A stretch of DNA of 64,000 nucleotides from Aquila chrysaetos chrysaetos (Eukaryota > Chordata > Aves > Accipitriformes > Accipitridae): assembly GCF_900496995.4 (NCBI RefSeq), contig NC_044019.1:1240001-1304000 (forward strand), in the 5' to 3' direction. Positions within the stretch are counted from its first letter, which is position 1. Each line of letters starts with the position of its first letter. This document shows, piece by piece, positions 1-12,220 of this stretch. The notes beneath the pieces were generated by a model that was not told the DNA's origin, did not search any database, and saw nothing but the letters and a program-made list of their open reading frames with translations. Position numbers and translations under genes: made by a program.

Positions 1-2900
1 TTCCCAGCCCAGGTAATAACCAGGAGCTGCACAGATGGTCACTCACAAACCCAGCGGGTGCCCTGGTCTCCCACTGCCCCTCAGGTTTCTTCCTCTGGTA
101 AAGAGAATGAGCACTGTGGCCCCTTCCGTGCTTGGGCAAGATTGGGGGGGGTTTAGGGACACCTTTGAAGAGGAATGTTGCACAGTGGCCCCATGCCACA
201 GCCACGGCGGCAGGGAGCGGGTGCTCTCCTGTGCCTGGCTTCATGCTGCGGTTTGGCGGCAGCAGCAGGCTGCCTCCTGCAGTGGTGATGCCCGGCGTGG
301 AGGCTGGGTCCATCCTGACCCCAAATGCTGGGGATGAGCAGCTGCCTGGCGGGGCTGAACCATCAGCACCAAAACCTGGGGAAACAGAGAAGCACCAGTG
401 CTGCTCTGGGGTTCCCTGCTGTGATCCTCGTTGGCGCTAGCAAATCTCTTCAGTTTGCGTCTTTCTTCCTAATATTTTTCCACTCTTAATTTACCTTATT
501 TTAAGTGATTGGACTCTCCTGTGGTGTAACAGCTTATTGGAAACGAAGGCAGTTCCAGATACAAAAAGGAAAAAACAGCCCTAATATTTACTCATTTGCC
601 TTGCAGTTTTTCACAGCTCCGCTGCCCCAATCCTTAATGACAGAAACCAATAATTTTTAAGCTATTGAAGTCCAAGTGACTCAAAATCAATGGCATGATA
701 TTGGAATTCTGGAAGACTTTGTTGAATATTTTGTTTCTTATTGTTTGCTCACTGAAAATCTAGACAGTCCCGCCAGAGCAAAAGCAAGTTAATGAATTAA
801 AAGCTCCCAGCCGACAGCAGTTTGATAATAGCATTAACACTGTAAAATGCATCATTAGGTCAGTGTCTGTCAGCATTACAAGGCATTAGGGAGGCGAGCA
901 GAAAGGCAGAAAGTCAGGCTGCTTATTAGAACCAGATTTAGGAAAAAAGTTTCCTTCTTCTAAATGGCTGCATTTTATTCACTCCTCCATGTCCCAGTGC
1001 TGCTGCTCTGCCTGAGACGCTGCCCTGCCTCCCTCCTGTGACCCTGGCTGGGCAGCCAGCCCCCCACTCCAGAGCCCCCCCCCAGGCTGGTATTGACTCC
1101 CAGACAGGGAGGTGCTGGGGTTTGCCTGCTCTGAAGAGTTGTGGCAGGAGCTCTGGAGAAAATGAATTCAGACAGGCTCAAGACAAAAGACAAAACTGAG
1201 TTAGAAACCATCCAAGTCATTCCCGCGCCCTGCGTGCTCCCACCGCCCTTGCTGGCGGGTGCCTGTGAACTCTGCCAAGCTGCAGGGTCCATTGCCATCT
1301 CCCGCTAGCAGGGGTTCCAAAACCAACGCTCTCTTGCAGATTTCCTGAAAAAGGCAGAGCAAAGCCCCGTCCCCAAGGTGGGAGCTCCAGCCCCACAGCA
1401 GCTGGTGCTGGCAGCAGCTTTAGAGACACTGTCAAGTGTTGGGAGCATCAGATCTGGTTAGGGGGATGGCCAGGGCATGGGGCAACCTTATTTGCTCAGA
1501 TCCCCCTCCAAGGAAAGCAATAATTGATATTGTAAAAATAGATAGTCTGTGCCGAGGGGGTGAGAAGTTGCATTTTAGGTGGGTTCTGCGTTTGCTGGGC
1601 ATGAGCGCGGGACAGTGCTGTGGGCTGATGCTCCCCAGCCCAGAGGCTCTGCGGTCATTCTGCACTCTCTGGCCGACCATGTCTTGCCCTGCAGGCTCTG
1701 GCTGGGGGAGGACGGCTGTGGGAAGCATCCGGGCATCGGGGAGCAGAGCTGAGAGGTTTCCGAAGCTGTGTGAAGCCTCCTCAGAGCCGCCTGGTCTCTC
1801 TTCAGCATCTGGGGTCTCCTCGCTGGTGGTTTCAAACAGTTCATGTGTCTATGGATGGATCCCCTCCAGCTTCACTGGAGGTAGCATTGCTGCAAAAGTG
1901 GTTCGGGTTTTTTTTTTCCTGGAAGAACAACTTCTGGTATTTCCTTTTGAAAAATAATTTACTCCTACACAGATAAAAATTAGGAGATTCCCAGGTCAGT
2001 TTGGGTTTGTACTCCACTGAGCAGTGGCTGGAAGAGCTGTGACACCCCCTGCACTCTTTTACCTGTTTCCTTTATATTTATGGGCTGTGCTTTGTCTGGA
2101 TTTCAGAACACACACAGTTTGGGGATGTTAATGCATGTAATGAGTAATTGTTTGTGACAGATGAGTTATGAAATGTTGTGTTAAACAAGGTTGGCTGAGC
2201 TGGGTGATGGATTAGCTTGGGGTGAACCTACCTGTGCATTCATGTGAAGAGGGAGCACAGCCAACCCAGGTAGAGACCTGCCACCGTCGTATGTCTGCCC
2301 CTGAGCCCCGGCTGTACTGGGGGTGTGGGGAGCATCGCTTGCCTCCCCATCTGTGGCAGGGAGTACTCGCAGGGAAATCTGGGCACAGCGTAGTAGGAGC
2401 AAGATTGATCCCCGAGTCACACGTGCATTCCCAACACCCCTTTCATTTTTTCATGCAAATCCACATCTTATTTTACAGAAGGGACATGAAGACTAAATAA
2501 AGTAACAGTCCTTTAATTTTGCAAATCTCTCTGACCTCAGAACTGTAGCAAGAACAGGAATCTTTTCCTTTTCATTTACTCAAAGAAATGAAAGAAAATA
2601 CAACAGAAGTAAGTTAGGAATAGCAATGGGTTAACTTGCTTTGAGTCAGGACAGACCTTCAGAAGAGAAATACCTGAAATACCTCTCCCTTGCCTGCCAT
2701 TGCTGGGTTCTTACAAAGCAGCCAAGACAGATTTTAATGGGACTTAGAACTAGGAAGACAAAAAGAGGGGGAAAATGGAGAAACTGAATTAAAAATGCTT
2801 CCAGAGCTGAGACGCCAGGCAAGATAAATAGGGATCATCATTTCTTCTCTAAGGGCGGGTGCTGCCGCAGCACTGTTCACCTGATGAAGGCAGAGGTAAA
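1..2900. other. Non-coding desert, left edge, with three AT-rich blocks
   Basis: No coding exon is recognisable on either strand. GC-rich unique sequence is interrupted by AT-rich blocks at about 440-970, 1,925-2,215 and 2,440-2,700. The first contains several TAAT/ATTA cores and runs without repeats. The third contains a perfect POU octamer word (ATGCAAAT, 2,453-2,460) followed by more A/T-rich sequence. These look like candidate regulatory elements in the presumed GRIK3-CSF3R desert. The desert assignment comes from known vertebrate synteny; regulatory function is inferred. Confidence 0.5.
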
Positions 2901-5900
2901 ATTAATGTGGGTTGCGGGCACATTAATGCCACTCATTCCCTGTCACATTTGTCTCCTGCTGCCCAGGCTCCAGGCTCAGACCCAACACCTTCCCTGTGCC
3001 GCAGGCAGCCTCGCCAGCGTGAATTTTTACTCTTCATTCCTTCTCAGTCTGTCCTGCTGAATAAGGCGCGGGCGAACGCCAGGAGAGGCACAGCAAGGTC
3101 TGACCACCCCCTGCACCCCCAGCTGCCCCCCAGATGTGGGGCTGGATCTGGGGGAAAGCCTTGGTCCCAGGTGTCCAAAGGCAGCACAGGAGGGGAGGTA
3201 ACAGCAGAGCAGTACCAGGGGGTGTGCATCCATCCAGGCAGTAACATCCCCCAGACCATGAAGATGGAGACCTGAGCCCCAAGGCATAAGCTGGTGTGCA
3301 TGGGGCCATGGGCTGGCTGGTGCTGGTGCTGGAGCCGAGCACCTCGTGTGAGCCCCAGGCTGGGGTTCAGCTACAAGACCATGTTTCCTCCCTTCAGTGC
3401 TAGAGCTCGGGGCTGTCTGCTGTCAGAGCTCACCAAAGGCTGAGGGGGCTTGTTTCTATCCCTGTGTCCTTCTGCAGAGAGTCCTCCAAGTGACATTTCA
3501 GGAGAACTGGAAGCTGTGAAATTTAAGCATCGCGAGCTCAATCCATTAGCATCCTGACAAGCTTGTCAGAGATTTACAATGGGTTTTACCACCTGCTGGA
3601 GGTGCAGCAACAAATTTCCATCTCTAACTCATTCTTGGACCAAGATTTACAGCTGCCATCAGCCCCGTGCTGTCAGTCAGTCCCTGCCAACCAGGTGGGG
3701 AAAGGTCACTTTTTACAAACATAAATGATAAGACTGTGACCAAACCACCTGCTCACATTCCAGCTGGGCTCTTGGCCACCAGTCCTGCATTTAGCCTTTG
3801 TCCCCAGAGGAGCAACCATCACCAAAGGCTTCATCAGAGGGGAGAATTAACTTCCCTGCGACCTGCAAGAGACCCTCTGAAACTCAGAGGGTTTGGGTTG
3901 CTGATCCCATCTTCCATAGGCTCCCTAAAACCACAGAGGTTTACAGCCAAGAGGAAAAGCAGCATTAACTGCGAACAGGCACAGAAGCACCCTCTGAACG
4001 GGGATAATTCCCCTCCCGTGGGGCTGCCCATCGTGACCAGAGCAGGGCCTCTCAACAGTGATATATGCAGCCACATCCTCACCCTGATATCTATTGGTGT
4101 CACGCAATGCCCTGGAGGATGGCCCGTGGGTGCAGGGCTGGGGGACCTGTGCGTGTCCCTCTGTAGCCCCAGGTCGGCCCCAGCCCGTCCCGCGGGGATG
4201 TGGCCCTGGGACAGCCAGCCCTTGGGTGGCAAATGAAACCTCCTGCGATTTGGGGTCCAGAATACCTGCCAGCTTCCCACGGTCTACAGTTTATGAATTT
4301 TTCCCAAATATTACGACCCTAGCATAACAGCCCTTGTCTTTAGAAACTCCTCTGTGCCTAATGGCTCTCCCTGTTAGCACATTTCCCTGCTGTTTAGTGT
4401 AAATCCCATCTCTTAATTTCACTCCCTTCCTCCTTCAGATAAATCTCTTCCCCTCCTTTGTGCCCACTCCTTTCCAGAATCTGCCAGGAGGTATTGTATC
4501 CTCCCTTTACACACTGCTCTTTTTTTGGATGCTAAAGCGGAAAATACTTACCAAAAAATAAACCTTTTCATAACTTACAAGAGCAGCAACTGAACATGAG
4601 TAGGAGTTTATAAGAGGAAAGAAATAAAAGATTAATTTCCTCCTTCTATTTTACACTGCGGCATTTAATATATGGCAGCGGTTATTCCTATTGCCTCCAG
4701 AGTATATAAGCAGTAGTAAACAACCCTTCCATGTACACAGTGTACCGAACTTTCTGTACAGGGGAGCTGGAGTGGCTTGTAAACTCAGGGGCCAGTGAAA
4801 TTATCTCTAAACAAACATAAAATCACAGCCCTTGGGAATAGCAGGAGAGAGGCAAGACAAGCACAAACACCAAAGTTTGTTCCCCTGCTTGCGCCAGAGT
4901 TGCTCCAGGTGAATGGCAGCAGGAGTAATTTGGACATAAAAGTGCAGCCCTGTGACGAGACTGCTGGAGCACAGCTGCCTCCGGCAGCTTTCCCTCCAAA
5001 AAACACAGGCTGGGATATCCGCGCTCGCTGTGCACACGCATGGATGTGGTCACCCCCATTTCTGCCTGCAGAAGGAAATTACCCATCACAGCGTGCTGCC
5101 TTGCCCTTATTCCTACATACATTTAAGGCACATTTTCAAAAGAAAGCATGGAAGCTGCACAGTCAGGTATTAAATGGGTATATTCATCTCTGTATGTGGG
5201 CAGCTATTAGCATGTAGCTTTTCTATTACAGTAATTCCTAGGTGCATGAAGCTAGAGGGATGGGGGAGAGGAAGCAGCCAGGACTGGTGCTCTCTGTGGC
5301 TGGAAGCAGCCCTGCAGCAGAACTCTCCTTGCCCAGGATCTCTCTGCCTGATCGCTGCAGCTCCAGAGAAAAATCCTTGCACGCTCCTGGGGAGCCCCTG
5401 TCTGCAAGCAGCCTGTGCAGTCCCAGCTGGGCTTTTGCAAGAGCTGTATGGTCACACGAATGGGGACACTAACTTTAGGGGACCTCTGAGGTCATGAAGA
5501 AACTCATGAGGAGGTTGGCAGCTCCTGGCCTGGCACGTGACCCCCCCATGGCATGGCTTTACTCTTTGACAGATTTCTCTATACTTTCAACTTTCATCTT
5601 CAAACCTCTTCTTGAAACCACACACCACTGATGTCAGTACAGTGCCCCCAACTCAGTGACTGTTGAAAGCTGTGACAGCTTCAGCCCACAGCTCTGTGTG
5701 TTCCTGAACACAGACAACTCATGATCTTGCTTCTTGCTTCCCCACCGATGTGAAGTTCAGTGAAGCTGATGGGAAGTGCCTTTGGTGTTGGATGGTTTGG
5801 ATCAGGCTGTCAGAAACCAGCCAGTGTCCATAGAGCATTCCTCTTGGAAACAGGTTTCTGCTGCTGAAGTACCTAGAAAAATGACCAAGGTGGGTGGGAG

Positions 5901-8060
5901 CAGGAAGGACACGGACTTACTCATCTTCTTGGGAAAAGGACAGATCTGCTGAGCTTCCACGGTCCCTTTGGTGAGCCTAAACCTAAGCACCACTTATGTT
6001 ACACACACCAGCCTGCACGCCCATGCCCACATCGCTGAAGGACAGACAGGTTTTATTCCAGTCTGGCAACCCACTATCCTGCTCCAAGGGGACATTTTCC
6101 CCTCTATCTCATCTGCCTCCAGCTCTCCTATTCAGCACAAAGAGGAGAAGCCATTGCCTCTTGCTGCCTGGGTCCCCTGGAGACGCACATCGCCCTCCAT
6201 CAGCCATCAGCGGTGAGAGGCAATGCAATTGAGCACTTCGTGTATAATGCATTCCCATCCTGAAAAACCGCTCACAAGCAAACATCTATGCGCTGGTGGG
6301 CTGCGCGCTGGTAGGCTGCACAGCGCCGAGGGGAGCTGCTCGCTGCCGGTCCCGTGGGCAAGCAAAACACCTCGGCTACCACCAGCAAGGCGAGCAGGAA
6401 TGCGCCAAGGAGAACCGCGGTGCTGGGCAGCAGAGACGGGGACTGGCTGCTGGCATCCGACGACACCGTCCGCTCACCCATCCTGCTGGGGTGGCGTGGG
6501 AAACAGCACCGTGCAAACAGCCCAGAGGGAGCAGGGCAGGATTGGAGTGGGGACCGCAGCATCCCGACAGGAGACGGCGACGCAGGGCTGGGAGGTGTCG
6601 GAGAAGCCCGAGGGAGTCAGGCACAGAATGCACTGCAGTTTGGGCACCCAGCTCCCTGACCTGCTGGTAAACACCTCCAACCAGCCCAGCTCGGACCACA
6701 TTCTGACAGGGAAAGCCGTGAGCCAGACAGACACTGGGCACTGGAGGCTGGGTGTTGTACTTGCTGTCTAGCTCCAGCACATGCGAATAATAAACAATGC
6801 TCCGTTCCTGCAGCAATCCCACGCCATAGATGTCGGTGCTGTTCCGGAAGGGAGACTCTTATTTCTAAATGAGATAATTCAGAAAGAACCAGGTTTCCTG
6901 ACCTGCAGTTCAGCCCTGCTGACAGGACCATGCCTTCCCTGCCGGGTCACGGGGAGGCTCCGGGGGCTGCAGGCTTCACCAACTGCTGGGCTGTGGAGGG
7001 AGCAGGGCAGGGTGGGGGGACAGGGCGAGGGCTGTGCTGACCGGGGCAGGGTCCCAAACTCTGGGCCTGCCTACATGTCCCCCGCCAGAGCAAAAAGCCC
7101 TAATCAGGCAGCGCCATCTGACTTCAACTGAGTAACTCCATTCACATCCCTCTGGAAAGGTCCTGCAGATATAGTAACAATGATGAAATCAGTGGGCCTA
7201 AATAGAAATGTAAAAGCCTACTGTGGTAATCTCTCTTAAAACTGCAGAATTCAAGAGAGGATGACACCCCTTCTGTAAGCGGGTTTATTTTTATCATTCA
7301 CTTAAACTCTCAAGAATTGCCATTCTCTCACCAGCTCCGTAAGAGAGTGGGAACAGGAGGTTTCTTCCCACTCAGCCTCCAGCCCCACAATTCAGCTCCA
7401 GGGTAAGTTTTGAATTTACAGCCCAGCTGGAAATCTCTGCACACGGTTACCACTGAGTGCTGGGAGGAACCCCGATGGAGCGGCACAGGGATGCACGAGT
7501 TGCGTTGCCCTGTGCCCAGGGCGAGCCCCGAAGCTGCAGTGGGACTGCGGGGGCACAGACAGGGTTTAAAAGCCTCTAAAGCTCCTCCCAGGCCGAGACT
7601 GTGGGTGCAGTTTAAATAACCCTCACCCTGGCAAGCCCCTCCATGGCAGCCTGCATCACCTTTACTTCAAAACTGATTCCTTCACAGCAGGGCAGCCCTT
7701 TCACTGGATCTTCCTCCCTGCCCTCCTCTCCCCTCATTTCTCATACTGCTCTTGGGTTTCTTCCTACTGCTCTTTTGCCAGGTGCCTTGCACAACATATT
7801 TGCCTCTGAATTGCTAAAGGAGCTTCTCTCCCTTCCCAGCGCTCCCCATCCCCGCTCGCAGTCTTGCCAGCTCTCCAGTCGGTGTGGAGTGCTGCTGCAT
7901 CCCCGAGCAGGGGAAATGCAAGAGGTAGGAATGGCACCGCAGTGAGCACGGGTACACCGGTGGGGTTTATGTCTGCTTGGTTTTCCTGTCACCCTCCCAT
8001 GAGATTTTGGGCTCCTTTCTCTAGAATCAAAACTGCTTCAGTGTTACCTGCAGCAGTGAT
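2901..8060. other. Non-coding desert segment
   Basis: Mostly GC-rich unique DNA with no recognisable exon. A 16-bp perfect palindrome lies at 3,554-3,569 inside a moderately AT-rich stretch (3,490-3,640). Further AT-rich blocks lie at about 4,250-4,790, with AATAAA-like and TATATAAG-like words, and 7,130-7,330. The stretches 5,000-7,100 and 7,400-8,050 are C/G-rich with nothing I recognise. Confidence 0.45.
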
Positions 8061-8760
8061 ACATGAAAAATGCTGGAGGAATTGTGATTTGTCCATTGAC
8101 GTTGTCCTTATAATGCACATGGGGAAATTAACTTAAAGCCTGGGTTATGAAGAGAGCTAATTAGTTAATCCATGTAAAGTGCTTTAAGACTCTCGGATGA
8201 GGGGAAAGAATAGCTAATGGGGAGCTCAGACAGGGCTCTCTTGATGCAAAGTGAATTTCAGACAAGAAATCCTTACTGTACAGAATGGAATTAAATTCAA
8301 GGGCTTGTTTAAAACAAAAACCTCAGAATTGATCACATCCCAGTGAATAAAGACAGTCCATCAGTTCAAGGGCATCTTACACGTATATCCATGCCCACTA
8401 ATTATTCTGCCTGAAACCAGCCTTCCTGGCAGATTCCCAGAGTCGATGCATTGAGGACCTCTGTGTCAACATTAGCTTTATAGCAGACGGATAATTGGTG
8501 GTAAGTACCCAGAGCTGGACAACATAATGGCAAAAATTAAATTCTTCCAACAAAATAGCTCTTTGCAAGCATGTTCAAGGAAAAACAGGCTCGAGAGAGA
8601 ACTCCACTGCAAGGTAGAACAATTACAGAGCAATTAGAGGAGTGAACTTTACCAACTCACCTGCACAACACCTATTTTCTCCTCTACAATTGTCTCTGTC
8701 AAAGCTTCAAACATTTCATTTGTTCCCAACAACAGTCGCTGGCTAAATTACCATCGGTGA
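8060..8760. promoter_or_regulatory. Candidate conserved non-coding element (AT-rich block)
   Basis: About 700 bp of AT-rich, non-repetitive sequence flanked on both sides by GC-rich DNA. It contains TAATTAG, TTAATCC and several AATTA words near 8,155-8,175 and 8,400, plus the AATTAAATTC word near 8,290. It has no long open frame and no tandem repeat. The sharp change in composition and density of homeodomain-type cores suggest a retained developmental enhancer. This is inference from composition only. Confidence 0.35.
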
Positions 8761-11700
8761 GAACACTCTGCAGCTGTACAGCTGGCAGAAATCTGGGGAA
8801 TGGTGTCTCAAAGCATTTGCCAAATACTCCTCGATACTCATTTCTGGCTGAATCCTACACTCTTTACTCTTTGGGGCAATCGTTATCCACACAGGCTGTC
8901 CCAGATGGGATTTGCACTTCTGTGCATTGGCCATTTTGATACCCAGGCTGTACTCATGTCTCCATTCGGCTCTGCAACACCGGTATGCCAGTGGGGAGAG
9001 CATCCAAACTGGGCCTGCGTCTTGCCGAGGAGCAGGGCTGGATGTCATCTGCCAGGAGCATACCGCAGTCCCCATCCTCGCAGGTGAGACCACGGCTTCA
9101 GGTGTATTAGTGCGTGTCAATGGGAACGGTAAATATTCTTTCCCCTCCATCGCACTGCACTGATCAGGGGCCTTGTACCTGAGATAAACTTTCTCCAAAT
9201 TTATTTTCACGCCTTCCTCCCCTCCTGTTGGCTCTCACGTGAGTGGACTTTGGACGGTGGTAACCAAGATGCCATCGCTGTGGCTGCGAAGCTGCTGCTC
9301 TGACGTCGTTCCCGTCACCCCTCCTGCCTTGCACCACGGCCAGGCTGACCCCAGGGGTGCTGGGACGTGGGGCGCAGCCAGCCCCTCCGTCCCGGGGTTC
9401 GCTCGCCGGCGGGCAGCCGCCGGGCCGTATGGAAGGGCTGTGCTGTGCCGAGCGAGGCACGCCAGCTCCTGCTCGCCCTGAGTGGCACGCGCGGGAAGCA
9501 GAGGTGACAGTGATGCAGACGGCTTGAATTACTCCGGCTGCTCTGTCTAGCGAACAGCATAAATTGGATTATGTTGTGAAGTTTTCTATGAGGGCAGCTT
9601 TGCCGTTTGAGTGGCATTTCCATATTCTGTCGAGCAACCCACATGCCCATAAAATCTGATAAGTTTTCTCGGTCATCACTTTGTGTATTTTTATGAGTCT
9701 ATTAAAATGTGATTTACATTTTTTCAATTTCCCCCCCCCCCTTTTCCCTTCAATATGCCCAAGGGATGGGTGAATTAGATTGGAGGGAGCCCAGGACCAT
9801 ATGGCCAATTGGATTAGGCTCTCCTAAGTGTTCAGCAGAAAGTAATAGGGGTTTTAAACCTGTGTCCCAAATTTGGATGCCTGTCTTGTCTGAATTGCCA
9901 AACAGCTCAATTTTTTAAGGCTCCTGCGGAGTGCTGAAGCCAGTGGCGTGGTGACAAGGATGCCCAAGGTCTGTCCTGCCAGCCGACCCGGTGCCGAGGA
10001 CCTCGCGCTGCGCCGAGCATCAGGGGCCAGCGCTGGGGTGGCAGTTGAAGCCACGGACTCGGCTCCGGAGGACTTGGCCACCTCCACCCGCCTTCTTCCA
10101 ACTCTGAAATGAATTACCAGTTAATCGTTGTTCAAACAGAATATTTTTAGTCAGAAATAATGCTTTCTTTTTGAGACGACAGAAGCGTAAGTTATGCTTC
10201 CTGTATTTCTGCTTGCTCAGGGCAAACGCTGCAGTGTTCCCAGGACGGGAGCACAAAGGAGCCGCGAGTGCTGCCGGATGAAAATTTGCTTTCAAATTTG
10301 AGAGAATATTTGTAGAAATTCCTTTCTCTGCTATTTGCTCAATTCTGCTAACAACAGGTTGCCAGCCAGGCTCAAGGACAGATGAGCAAGTGAGGCCTCT
10401 GAGCAGCCTCTGCAATTCTCTTTTCTCTGAAGAGACAGAGGGAGATTAATAGAAAAAGCGGCAGCAGGAGGATTTGTCAAGAAAAATAATCATTTTCAGA
10501 TCAAGGAGGCATGCTATCTTGATAGTGAGCAAATGGCAGGAGCAAAAGGACTCCTGAGCCTGCCCCTTGTTACTGAAAGAAGCAAATTAAGACAATTGCA
10601 ACTGAACACGAAACTAACATTTGGCTTTCTTCCTCTCTCAGTCACCCTCTTTCTCCCCGAGACCCTCTCAGCCCCCCCTGCCCAGTGCCAGGAGCCATTT
10701 CACAGCCCAGGTTTTGCATCCATAGGGCAATCGGCAGCGTTTGCTCGGAGTTCCCTGAGCAGCGCTGAGGCACTGCGCACCACGCACGCTGCGGGCTGCT
10801 GCTGCCATCTACGGAGAGCGAGTCCGGCGGCCGGCAGGGACGGTGGGGACCAGGCAGGGACGGAGGGGACATCCGTCTGTGTGGGAGTTAAAGCGCTGCG
10901 GGAACGAGCAACAGAATTAATTGTGCACCATTGCTGGGAGCAGCAGAAGGATGCGAGCAGGAGGTGGTGATGCAGCCCCAAGCTAACACCTTCCGGCCCC
11001 AAAATCTTGGCTGGAGCATCCCGGAGCCTCTGGGCATCACCCGCCTGGGGCTGCAGGTGCGACGTGGCACACCGGGCGCGGGAGGATGCTCCACCGTCCG
11101 CACGGGACACACCAGCCCTGCAGCCGCCGCGGCAGAGCCGGGCAGCTCTCGGCTCCCTGGCAGCGTGTTCCTCCTCGAGGAGCTGGTGGCGGATTTCGCA
11201 GGTGCCGGCAAGTGCCATAACGGCAGCGCGCAATGGCTGGCAGGAGGAGACGATGGCTGGTAAGGTGTGAGAGCTGCACCGTGCCCCTCGCGAGCAGGGA
11301 AAGCGTGCGGCTTAAAACCTACTTTGAGCTCTGCTGTTGACAGCTGCCGTAACTCATGGCACACTTGAGGCCGCGGCTTTGAGAAACACGGCGGTGAGCA
11401 AGCGGTTTGCTCGGCGAGCGGTGGCCGGGGCCCACGGCGCTGAGCCACGGCACTGGGGTACCGGGGCACAGTGGTGCAGGGCACGGCAGGATGGGGCCCG
11501 ACCCCCTGCAAAGGGGCAGCAAACGGGGGAAATGCACAGTGAAGGTCTTCCCGCTCTCGGGGGCTGGAGCTTTGTGAGCCACGTTCCCCTTCTCTCCACG
11601 GACAAGGGACCAATTTACACCGATTAACAGGTGAAAAATAAACCGTGTTCACTTTCCACCTCCGTTTGCATAACATGCGGCTGCAGTTTGTTTGTTTTCA

Positions 11701-12220
11701 TTCTCAAATAGCCTTTGTATCCCCTGACAGTTTTCTGCTTGTAAATAGTCGAGTATCACACTCCCTCTGTGGAAAACAGGGTCGACAAAAACCTGAAATC
11801 CACCTTTTTTTTTTCCTTTTTTTTGCAGCTGTGCTGCAATTTCAATTAACATATGCCTTGTTTTGCCCCCAGGGAATGGTGGTGAGAAGATGAGGAATAG
11901 GCGAAGTGTGGTAGGTAATGAAAGCCACGTACTCATTTCTGCTCCAGCAGATAGTGCAAGTGCCTATTAAATGCTAAAATTAATTGTTTAAATTGTTCTG
12001 AACAGCATTTACGAAAATCGCCTTGTCAGTGCAGCTGGGCATTTGGTTTCAAAAGCTTTCCCTGTGTTATCTGCATCTTAGCGTTTTAGCGGCAAGCTTC
12101 TTCACGACAAACTAATTTGTTCTACACACATTTATTTTCCCCCTGCACAACACTTACAAAAATACGTGGCAAAAATGCAGATAATTTTTTTCCTCTTGTT
12201 TTCATGCTGTTCCAGAGACA
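8761..12220. other. Non-coding desert segment
   Basis: AT-rich blocks at about 9,490-9,740, 10,090-10,340, 10,430-10,640 and 11,620-12,220 alternate with GC-rich sequence. The 9,490-9,740 block holds CATAAAATCTGATAAG, combining a CDX/HOX13-like and a GATA-like word, and ends in an 11-C run. The 11,620-12,220 block contains pyrimidine tracts and several AATTAA words. No exon is recognised. Confidence 0.45.
9731..9741. repeat. Poly-C run (C11)
   Basis: Eleven consecutive C residues follow a T-rich tract at the right edge of an AT-rich block. This is a homopolymer that may be length-variable or affected by sequencing. Confidence 0.9.
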
